Source: Methylobacterium sp. (GTDB taxonomy: Bacteria; Pseudomonadota; Alphaproteobacteria; Rhizobiales; Beijerinckiaceae). From it: a stretch of DNA of 8,377 bases. The notes below the pieces were generated by a model, which saw nothing but the letters and a program-made list of their open reading frames with translations, was not told where the DNA came from and made no database searches. A program made the translations under genes and the position numbers. This document shows, piece by piece, positions 1 through 5,954 of this stretch. The DNA lies in NCBI GenBank assembly GCA_021154065.1, contig JAJKJG010000356.1, forward strand, positions 1 through 8,377, read 5' to 3'. Position 1 is the first letter of the stretch, and the number at the start of each line of letters is the position of its first letter.

Positions 1-1484
1 CGCTTCAGGAAGCGCGAGCCCGCGTTCGAAGCACCGAGCTCGGTCCGGCGGGCCCGGTAATCCGACGTCCGCTCGAGCGTCCGCATGACGTCTGCGAGGG
101 TCTCGGTGTCCTCGACCGTCATGCCATAGGGCGTGAGATCGCGGCCGGGCGCGTAGAGATTGGCATAGCGAACGTCGAGCGGGTCGCGGCAAAGCGCCCA
201 GGCGACGCGGTCGATCGCCTGCTCGATCACCAGCATGCCTTGCGGCCCGCCGAAGCCGCGGAAGGCGGTGTTCGAGACCGTGTTGGTCTTGAGCCGCTTC
301 GAGGCGATACGCGCCGCAGGCAGGAAGTAGGCGTTGTCCGAGTGCAGCATCGTCCGGTCGACGACGCCCTGCGACAGATCGGCCGAGTAGCCGCAGCGGG
401 CGAGGTGCTCGACCTCGTAGGCCTCGATGCGCCCGTCATCGTCAAAGCCGATCCTCCAATCGGAGCGGAAGTCGTGCCGTTTGCCGGTGAGGATGAAGTC
501 GTCGTCACGGTCAAGGCGCACCTTGCAGGGCCGGCCGGTCACGCGCGCCGCTAGCGCCGCGAGCGCCGCCCATTGCGTCGCCTGGCTCTCCTTGCCGCCG
601 AAGGCGCCGCCCATACGGCGGATCTCGCAGCTGACGTAGGCATCCGGCACGCCGAGCACCCGCGCGACGACGTGCTGGACCTCGGTCGGATGCTGCGTCG
701 AGGAATGGACGTGCATCGCCCCATCCTCGCCCGGGACGGCGAGCGCGACCTGGCCTTCGAGATAGAAATGCTCCTGGCCGCCGACCCGGAACGAGCCCTC
801 GAGCCGGTGCGGTGCGGCCGCGATCGCCGCCGCCGCATCGCCATGCCCGAAGGTGTAGTCCGGCAGCACCGTTTCGCCGCGCGCGAGCGCGTCCTCGATC
901 ATGACGCTTGGGGCCTCGCCCTCTATCGCGACGGCGGCAAGCCTCGCGGCGCGGCGCGCGGCTTCGCGGGTGAGCGCCACGACAGAAAAGAGCGCTTGGC
1001 CGCGGAAGGAGACTTCGTCGACGGCAAAAAGCGGGTCATCGCCGAAAGCCGGCGATACGTCGTTCTTTCCCGGTATGTCGGATGCGGTGAGGACGGCAAC
1101 AACACCAGCGCCGGCGCGGACCTCTCCAAGCTCAAGTGCGGCAACGCGCCCGCGGGCCTTCGGAGACTGTCCGACGGCAACGTGAAGCGTGCCCTCGGGC
1201 TCGCGGATATCATCGACGTACTCCGCCGCGCCCTGCACGTGCTTCGCGGCGGAATCATGCGGGAGAGCGCGATGGACGTGGCGAAGCGCCTGCTCCCCTC
1301 CCCCTTGCGGGGAGGGATCGGGGGTGAGGGGCGAGGGCGTAGAGCTCAAACGAGCAGAATGGATCTCCGCATCGACAGCCGGGCCGAGTCCCGAGGCCTG
1401 AGCCCCTGCCCCTCGCCCCGCCTCCCTACCCTCCCCCGCAAGGGAGGAGGGATTGGCAGCGGCGCTCTTCACCCTCTCGACCAC
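1..1484 (-). CDS. xdhB: Xanthine dehydrogenase, molybdenum-binding subunit (XdhB), 3' end outside window
   Basis: Large subunit of bacterial xanthine dehydrogenase. It carries the molybdopterin cofactor where hypoxanthine and xanthine are hydroxylated to urate, and it pairs in the cytoplasm with XdhA. Reading the minus strand from GTG 1484 gives an uninterrupted frame of 494 codons to the window edge. Conserved blocks, numbered from that GTG: HDSAAKHV (from 76) and YVDDI at the usual N-terminus, QEHFYLEGQ (237-245), MGGAFGGKE (291-299) and TAFRGFGGPQG with the conserved arginine at 409. These are hallmark molybdenum-site and substrate-channel motifs of the XdhB family. The catalytic glutamate near the C-terminus lies beyond the edge. 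The GTG is 4 bases after the xdhA stop and has a GGAG 7 bases upstream. Oddity: residues of roughly 10-65 are low-complexity and encoded by a palindromic repeat element, so the N-terminus before HDSAAKHV is much longer than normal. A TTG at 1349 is the only other possible start before the conserved part, and it has no clear ribosome site. Confidence 0.95.
   Translation of the reverse strand, partial: MVERVKSAAANPSSLAGEGREAGRGAGAQASGLGPAVDAEIHSARLSSTPSPLTPDPSPQGGGEQALRHVHRALPHDSAAKHVQGAAEYVDDIREPEGTLHVAVGQSPKARGRVAALELGEVRAGAGVVAVLTASDIPGKNDVSPAFGDDPLFAVDEVSFRGQALFSVVALTREAARRAARLAAVAIEGEAPSVMIEDALARGETVLPDYTFGHGDAAAAIAAAPHRLEGSFRVGGQEHFYLEGQVALAVPGEDGAMHVHSSTQHPTEVQHVVARVLGVPDAYVSCEIRRMGGAFGGKESQATQWAALAALAARVTGRPCKVRLDRDDDFILTGKRHDFRSDWRIGFDDDGRIEAYEVEHLARCGYSADLSQGVVDRTMLHSDNAYFLPAARIASKRLKTNTVSNTAFRGFGGPQGMLVIEQAIDRVAWALCRDPLDVRYANLYAPGRDLTPYGMTVEDTETLADVMRTLERTSDYRARRTELGASNAGSRFLK
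1293..1456. repeat. Palindromic G/C-rich repeat element inside the 5' end of xdhB
   Basis: Two imperfect inverted arms flank a central segment (about 1338-1400). The left arm (about 1293-1337) contains a perfect 8-bp hairpin, CCCTCCCC at 1296-1303 and GGGGAGGG at 1309-1316, around a CTTGC loop, followed by a G-rich tail with GGGGTGAGGGGCGAGGGC. The right arm (about 1400-1456) reads as the reverse complement of the same pattern, with CTCCCCCGCAAGGGAGG in its core and CCCTCGCCCCG-like sequence facing the centre. This layout resembles the abundant palindromic intergenic repeats of Hyphomicrobiales genomes. Here it lies within an open reading frame and is translated as Pro/Gly/Ser/Ala-rich sequence (for example TPSPLTPDPSPQGGGE). 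Exact ends are uncertain; no clear target-site duplication is visible. Confidence 0.8.
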
Positions 1485-1488
1485 CGCC

Positions 1489-2964
1489 CTACTCCGCGGC
1501 ATCCGGCATCTCGCGCCAGGCGCCGATGCGGGTCTCGTGCGTCCCGCCCGACGCGATCTCGGTCAGCGCCTTGAAGAGCAGGTTCTGCGCCACAAGCGCG
1601 CGGTATGCAGCCGATGCGCGCTGGTCGGCGAGCGGCGTGAAATCCCGGGAAAGCGCCTCGAGCGCGGCCTGCCATGAGGCGGGCTCGTCGAGGGAAGCAC
1701 AGGCGATTGCCGCCTCCGCCGCGCTCGCGCGCTTCGGCACGCCGGCCATCCCGCCATAGGCGATCCGCGCCGATGCGATGCGGCGGCCCTCGAGCGCGAC
1801 ATGGAACGCGCCCATCACGGCCGAGATGTCCTCGTCGAGGCGCTTTGAGACCTTGAAGCAGCGGAACGCAGCGCCGGCGATGGGTTTTCGCACGACGACG
1901 CGGCGGATGAACTCGCCGGGGGCGCGGTCCTGCTTGCGATAGGCGAGGAAGAAATCCTCGAGCGCAAGGCTGCGGATGCGCTCGCCGTTACGCAGCTCGA
2001 GCGTCGTTCCGAGCGCGATGAGAGCCGGCGCGAGGTCGCCGATCGGCGAGCCGTTCGCGAGGTTGCCGCCGACCGTGCCGGCGGCGCGGACCTGCACGCC
2101 GCCGAAGCGCCGCATCAGCTCGCCGAGATCGGGATCGAGCGCCGCGAGCGCGCGCCGGGCGTGCAAGTGGCTGACGGTGGCCCCAAGGGAAAGCGCTTCC
2201 GGCCCCTCGTCGATGCTGTCGAGCCCCTGCACGCGCCCGAGCCAGATCGTCTGGTCGAGCCGGGCGAGGTCCTTCGTGAGCCGCAAGCCGACATCGGTGC
2301 AACCGGCGACGAGCGTCGCGTCGGGATGAGCCTCGTACAGCTCGGCGATCGCGGCTTCGCTCGCCGGCGCGGCAAAAAAGCCGTCGCCCTCTTCCGCGAG
2401 GACATCCTCGCCGTCGTCGAGCGCCGCGAGCGCTGCCTCGGTCGTGGCACGTCTGGCAATGAAAGCGTCCTGTGGCGGCGTCGTGCAAGCCTCGAGCGCG
2501 GCTTCGACGATGGGTCGGTATCCGGTGCAGCGGCAGAGATTCCCGGCGAGCGCATCGTTGACGTGGTCGCGGCTCACCGGCCGGTCGCCGTGATACAGGG
2601 CGAACAGGCTCATCACGATGCCCGGCGTGCAGAAGCCGCATTGCGAGCCGTGACGGGCGACCATCGCCTCCTGCACGACATGGAGACCTTCGGGGCTCGC
2701 AAGATCCTCGATCGTGACCATCTCGGCGCCGTCGAGCTGACCGAGGAGGAGGATGCAGGCGTTCACCGGTTCATACGAGAGCCGGTCTCCTCGCAGCCGC
2801 CCGAGCACTACGGTGCAGGCGCCGCAATCGCCTTCGGCACAGCCTTCCTTCGTGCCGACGCTGCGCTCGATCAGGCGCAGATAGTCGAGCAGGGTTGTCC
2901 GTGCGTCGAGGCCGCCGATCTCGACCACTCGGCCGCGCCGCAGGAAGCGGATCGATTGCCTCAA
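1489..2964 (-). CDS. xdhA: Xanthine dehydrogenase, iron-sulfur and FAD subunit (XdhA)
   Basis: Small subunit of xanthine dehydrogenase, 491 residues. It passes electrons from the molybdenum site in XdhB through two [2Fe-2S] clusters to FAD and then NAD+. Cysteines of the plant-type ferredoxin cluster are C42, C47, C50 and C70; those of the second, helical cluster are C109, C112, C144 and C146 (QCGFC and LCRCTGYRP). The FAD-binding domain follows, with DATLVAGCTDVGL near 215-227 and the flavin-site block AAGTVGGNLANGSPIGD near 294-310. The C-terminal part from about 365 (FRCFKVSKRLDEDIS, IAYGGMAG) is the CO-dehydrogenase-flavoprotein-type domain. The separate-subunit arrangement and length match the bacterial XdhA/XdhB type, not the fused eukaryotic enzyme. 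The start is a TTG: the same frame has a TGA 6 bases upstream of it, and a good ribosome site precedes it. xdhB follows after 4 bases, so the two are co-transcribed. Confidence 0.96.
   Translation of the reverse strand: MRQSIRFLRRGRVVEIGGLDARTTLLDYLRLIERSVGTKEGCAEGDCGACTVVLGRLRGDRLSYEPVNACILLLGQLDGAEMVTIEDLASPEGLHVVQEAMVARHGSQCGFCTPGIVMSLFALYHGDRPVSRDHVNDALAGNLCRCTGYRPIVEAALEACTTPPQDAFIARRATTEAALAALDDGEDVLAEEGDGFFAAPASEAAIAELYEAHPDATLVAGCTDVGLRLTKDLARLDQTIWLGRVQGLDSIDEGPEALSLGATVSHLHARRALAALDPDLGELMRRFGGVQVRAAGTVGGNLANGSPIGDLAPALIALGTTLELRNGERIRSLALEDFFLAYRKQDRAPGEFIRRVVVRKPIAGAAFRCFKVSKRLDEDISAVMGAFHVALEGRRIASARIAYGGMAGVPKRASAAEAAIACASLDEPASWQAALEALSRDFTPLADQRASAAYRALVAQNLLFKALTEIASGGTHETRIGAWREMPDAAE
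1492..1495 (-). promoter_or_regulatory. Ribosome binding site for xdhB (GGAG)
   Basis: On the minus strand GGAG lies 7 bases before the GTG at 1484 and overlaps the last codons of xdhA. This supports translational coupling and the GTG as the start, even though the palindromic element lies between it and the first conserved XdhB motif. A second in-frame GTG at 1472 has only the too-close GAGAGG before it. Confidence 0.6.
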
Positions 2965-2970
2965 CGTTCA

Positions 2971-2978
2971 TCCTCTCC
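2971..2978 (-). promoter_or_regulatory. Ribosome binding site fixing the TTG start of xdhA
   Basis: Minus-strand GGAGAGGA lies 6 bases before the TTG at 2964. The ATG at 2971 is in a different frame, and the xdhA frame has a TGA just upstream of the TTG, so no ATG start is available. Confidence 0.7.
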
Positions 2979-3002
2979 GGCCGAAGCTTCTAGCCGGCCG
3001 AG

Positions 3003-3043
3003 CAGGATGACTGAGGCGGGCGCGTTCGCCAACCGGCATCCTG
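3003..3043. promoter_or_regulatory. Inverted repeat between the kinase gene and xdhA
   Basis: A perfect 7-base inverted repeat, CAGGATG (3003-3009) and CATCCTG (3037-3043), encloses a nearly concentric smaller hairpin, GGCG-CGTT-CGCC (3019-3030). It sits directly after the kinase stop codon and about 40 bases before the xdhA start, in the 80-base spacer. It could be a terminator for the kinase transcript, although there is no T-tract, or an operator controlling xdhA. The sequence does not decide between these, and chance is possible. No convincing promoter motif was seen in the spacer. Confidence 0.3.
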
Positions 3044-3044
3044 G

Positions 3045-3951
3045 TCAGATCGTGGTCTGCCGGAGACGCGATGAAAGGAGGGCCTCGACCTCAATCCGGC
3101 GCGGCGCGCCATTGCGGCCGCCGAAACGGGTGCATTTGATCGCCGCCGCAGCCGAGGCGAAGCGCACCGCCTCGCCCTCGGACTGGCCTTCGGCGAGCGC
3201 CAGCGCGAAGGCGCCGTGCCAGGTATCGCCGGCGCCGAGCGTGTCGACGGCGTCGACGGGAAAGGCCGGCTCGTGCCGAATTTCCGCGTCGTGGCGGAAA
3301 TAAACGCCGTCGGCTCCGTTCGTCACGCCGACCCAGGCGCGGATGGGCGGGAGTGCCTCGAGCGCCGCGCGCGCATCGTCGAGACCCGTGAGGTCCTGAA
3401 GCCCCTGCATCGAGAAGGCTACATGGGTCGCAAGATCGAGCAGCTCCGGCCGCTCATGCGGCGCTCGATCGGCGTCGAGGATCGCCGGCACGCCGGCTTC
3501 GCGGGCAAGGCGAAAGAAATGGGCCGCGCCGGCTTGCCAGCGGGTATCGCCGAGGACCGCGTCGACGCCGGTCGGGAGCCGCTTCGGGGTGCGCGGTCGA
3601 GCCCGGAAGCTCGGGATCGGCATGGGAAACGACGATCCGCTCGCCGGCGCTGTCGACGAGAATCGCCGAGAGCGGCGAGGTCCGGCCTGCGACCCGGCGG
3701 ACGCCGGCGCAATCGACGCCTTCGGCCGTAAGGCCGGCGACGATCTCATCCCCTCGGGAATCGTCGCCGAGCGCGCCGAACAGGCACGCTTCGCCGCCGA
3801 GGCGGACGATCGCAACGGCGCCATTGGCCGCGGTGCCCCCGCTGGTGACGACGAGATCCCGGGCCCGGTACTTCTCAGGTCGCGCCGGCATCGCCTCCAG
3901 CGAAAAGATCTGGTCGAGCGTGGCGATCCCGGCGCAGAGAATTCGGGTCAC
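3045..3951 (-). pseudogene. PfkB-family sugar kinase (YihV-like), apparent frameshift
   Basis: ATP-dependent kinase of the ribokinase/PfkB family, which phosphorylates a sugar or sugar derivative in the cytoplasm. The N-terminal part, from GTG 3951, shows the family Gly-rich block (TSGGTAANGAVAIVRLGG) and LFGALGDDSRGDEI. The C-terminal part carries GVDAVLGDTRW, AFSMQGLQDLTG, the ATP/catalytic signature DTLGAGDTWHGAFALALA with its catalytic Asp, and RFASAAAAIKCTRFGGRNG. These parts lie in different frames; the switch must fall between about 3603 and 3569. Removing one base from the CCCC run at 3589-3586 (minus strand) restores one smooth frame of 301 residues, close to the usual family length. 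The pattern of motifs recalls sulfofructose kinase YihV of E. coli, but the substrate is unknown. As written, the first frame runs on in unrelated sequence to a stop at about 3454 and lacks the catalytic half. Causes could be a sequencing error, a recent mutation, or recoding. Confidence 0.85.
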
Positions 3952-3957
3952 CAGGTC

Positions 3958-4398
3958 TCACCACACTCCCGTATTCGGCATCGAAGCCCAGGGCTCGGCC
4001 GGCGCTTTCGCCTCGCCGCGCTGGAGGAGCTCGATCGAGATGTTGTCCGGCGAGCGGACGAAAGCCATGTTGCCGTCGCGCGGCGGGCGGTTGATGGTGA
4101 CGCCCGCCGCCATGAGCTTGCGGCAGGTCTCGTAGATGTCGTCGACGCGGTAGGCGAGGTGGCCGAAGTTGCGCCCGCCCTGATATTCGTGCTCATCCCA
4201 ATTGTAAGTGAGCTCGACGAGCGGCGCCCGGGTCTCGCGGGCCCGCTCCAGGTCGTCCGAGGCGGCGAGGAAGACGAGGGTGTAGCGGCCCTTCTCGTTC
4301 TCGACCCGCCTGGTTTCGACAAGCCCGAGCTTGTTGCAGTAGAAGTCGAGCGACCGGTCGAGGTCGGCAACCCGAACCATCGTATGCAGATATTCCAT
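3958..4398 (-). CDS. gloA: Lactoylglutathione lyase (glyoxalase I)
   Basis: A 146-residue cytoplasmic enzyme of the vicinal-oxygen-chelate superfamily. It isomerises the hemithioacetal of methylglyoxal and glutathione to S-lactoylglutathione, the first step of methylglyoxal detoxification. The protein opens with [16 protein letters not shown] and contains [12 protein letters not shown] and [13 protein letters not shown], matching E. coli GloA closely. All four metal ligands are in place: H5, E62, H80 and E123. This points to an active Ni/Co-type metalloenzyme, since the extra loops of zinc-type glyoxalases are not evident. The C-terminal tail from about 128 ([18 protein letters not shown]) is a short extension. 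The ATG at 4398 is chosen because AGGAG lies 7 bases before it; an in-frame TTG at 4437 would add 13 residues unlike the family. The frameshifted kinase gene starts 6 bases after its stop, so the two probably share a transcript. Confidence 0.93.
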   Translation of the reverse strand: MEYLHTMVRVADLDRSLDFYCNKLGLVETRRVENEKGRYTLVFLAASDDLERARETRAPLVELTYNWDEHEYQGGRNFGHLAYRVDDIYETCRKLMAAGVTINRPPRDGNMAFVRSPDNISIELLQRGEAKAPAEPWASMPNTGVW

Positions 4399-4405
4399 GC
4401 CCCGT

Positions 4406-4412
4406 CTCCTTT
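4406..4412 (-). promoter_or_regulatory. Ribosome binding site of gloA (AAAGGAG)
   Basis: Minus-strand AAAGGAG ends 7 bases before the ATG at 4398, which decides the start in favour of the conserved [11 protein letters not shown]-terminus over the upstream TTG. Confidence 0.75.
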
Positions 4413-4487
4413 GTGGCGATGGTCCTACATCGGTCAAATGGCGGCGGCTGAAAAGAGGCCGGGTTCGGGATTGCGGAGATGAGCCAG
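4413..4487. promoter_or_regulatory. Divergent intergenic region between gloA and the metal exporter
   Basis: The two genes are transcribed away from each other from this short stretch, so it should hold promoters for both. I see no convincing -35/-10 pair and no clear operator. GGAG at 4475-4478 on the plus strand is the likely ribosome site for the exporter: it lies 9 bases before the ATG at 4488 but touches the alternative ATG at 4479. Confidence 0.45.
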
Positions 4488-5885
4488 ATGGCGCCGACGA
4501 GGCCCGCCGCCGGCCAGGAGCAGCGCAAGGAGCGGGCGGCGATCTGGTCGATCGTCGCGAGCGTGGCGATCACTCTCGGCAAGGGTGCGGCCGGCCTCGC
4601 CAGCGGCTCGCTGGCGCTGATCTCGGACGCCGCGCACAGCCTGCTCGACGTCGCCGCCACCACCATCACCTGGCTTGCGCTGCGCGCCGCGCACAAGCCC
4701 GCCGACGAGGAGCATCAATACGGTCATGGCAAGTACGAATCGCTCGCGGCCCTGATCGAGACCGCGTTCCTGTTCGTGCTTTCGGGGGCAGTCGCGTTCG
4801 AGGGCGTGCGACGCCTGTGGGCCGGCGAGGCCGACGTGGTGTTCAGCTGGGCCGCCGTCGGCGTGCTCTGCGCCGCGATCGTGGTTGATTCCTGGCGCTG
4901 GTGGTCGCTGAGACGGATTGCGCGCGAGACCGGCAGCGAGGCGCTCGAGGCCGACGCGCTGCACTTCTCCTCCGACCTCGTCAATTCGGTGCTCGTGCTG
5001 GCGGCCCTTGGCGCCGCCGCAGCCGGCTATCCGCAGGTCGACTCGGTCGTGGCGGTCGGAGTCGCGATCTTTATCGCCATTGCGGGCTTCCGGCTTGCCC
5101 AGCGCACCCTCGCGACGCTCCTCGACACTGCGCCGAAGGGCTTGGCCGAGCAGGTGCGAAGCCGCGCCGAGGGCGTCGCCGGCGTCGTCTCGGTGAAGCG
5201 GGTGCGGGTACGGCCAGCCGGCGGGCGGGCCATCGGGGAGGTCCTCGTCGACGTTTCGCGGACCCTGCCGCTCGAGCGGGTTGCCGCCATCAAGCAGAGG
5301 ATCGCCGCCGCGGTCGCGGAGGATCTGCCGGACGCCGAGCTCACCATCACCGCCGATCCGGTGCAGCTCGACGACGAGAGCATCATGGAGCGGGTGATGC
5401 TCACCGCGGCGCGGCTGCGTCTCCCCGTCCACCACATCACCGTTCAAAATCTCGAAGGACAGCTCGCGGTGAGCTTCGACGTCGAGGTCGACGGCGCCAT
5501 GACCCTCGCCCGCGCCCACGAGGTCGCTGACCGGCTCGAGGCGGCAATCCAGGAGGAGCTCGGGCCCCAGGTCGAGGTCGAGAGCCATATCGAGCCGCTC
5601 GCCATCGGCCATCTCGAAGGCCGCGAGGCGGACGCGGCAACGGTCGCCCGGATCGCGTCGACGCTCGCCGCGAGCACCGCCGAGGGCGCGATCCGGGAGG
5701 TGCACAGCGTCCGGGTTCGAGAGACGCCGGCGGGCCTCGTCGTGAATTATCACTGCCGGGTCGAGCCGGACCTCAATGTCGCCGCCGTGCACGAGCTTGT
5801 CGATGATCTCGAGCGGCGAGTCCGGCTCGAGCATTCCGAGATCCTGCGCGTCGTCGGTCACGCGGAGCCGCTCGGAGCGGCTTGA
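4488..5885 (+). CDS. Cation diffusion facilitator metal exporter with three C-terminal domains
   Basis: Inner-membrane exporter of divalent metals (Zn, Fe, Co, Mn or Cd; the ion cannot be told from sequence), driven by proton exchange. Numbered from ATG 4488, it has 465 residues. Six hydrophobic segments span about 20-203. Transport-site residues are visible as HSLLD (H50, D54, with D47 just before) in the second and HFSSD (H159, D163) in the fifth segment. HQYGHGKYE (76-84) is the typical cytoplasmic loop motif. After residue 205, instead of one ~80-residue cytoplasmic dimerisation/metal-sensing domain, there are three related copies at about 220-293, 300-372 and 385-463. Copies 2 and 3 keep the characteristic histidines (H315, H344, H367; H406, H435, H458); copy 1 has K237, A266 and T288 in those places. 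Family members are usually about 300 residues. The ATG at 4479 would add three residues; ribosome-site spacing favours 4488. Confidence 0.93.
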   Translation: MAPTRPAAGQEQRKERAAIWSIVASVAITLGKGAAGLASGSLALISDAAHSLLDVAATTITWLALRAAHKPADEEHQYGHGKYESLAALIETAFLFVLSGAVAFEGVRRLWAGEADVVFSWAAVGVLCAAIVVDSWRWWSLRRIARETGSEALEADALHFSSDLVNSVLVLAALGAAAAGYPQVDSVVAVGVAIFIAIAGFRLAQRTLATLLDTAPKGLAEQVRSRAEGVAGVVSVKRVRVRPAGGRAIGEVLVDVSRTLPLERVAAIKQRIAAAVAEDLPDAELTITADPVQLDDESIMERVMLTAARLRLPVHHITVQNLEGQLAVSFDVEVDGAMTLARAHEVADRLEAAIQEELGPQVEVESHIEPLAIGHLEGREADAATVARIASTLAASTAEGAIREVHSVRVRETPAGLVVNYHCRVEPDLNVAAVHELVDDLERRVRLEHSEILRVVGHAEPLGAA

Positions 5886-5954
5886 GGCCGGCGTTGCGGC
5901 AGGCCGGCTGGTCGGCCATAAGGCGGCCCCCATCCGCACGGGAAAACGGCGAGC

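Noticed and set aside
1293..1456. The paired repeats as a CRISPR fragment or insertion sequence
   Set aside because: There are only two inverted arms, no direct repeats with regular spacers, and no transposase frame; a short palindromic element fits better.
573..1574. Plus-strand open frame of 333 codons opposite xdhB
   Set aside because: Antisense to the conserved XdhB frame and runs through the palindromic repeat; no family resemblance.
2161..3303. Plus-strand open frame of 380 codons crossing xdhA, the spacer and the kinase 3' end
   Set aside because: Opposite strand to genes with intact cofactor motifs, and no domain of its own; a composition artefact.
5887..5908. GCCGGC...GCCGGC hairpin between the metal exporter and pepN as a terminator
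   Set aside because: The 6-base arms are self-palindromic, the loop is 10 bases and no T-tract follows; such pairs are expected by chance at this GC content.
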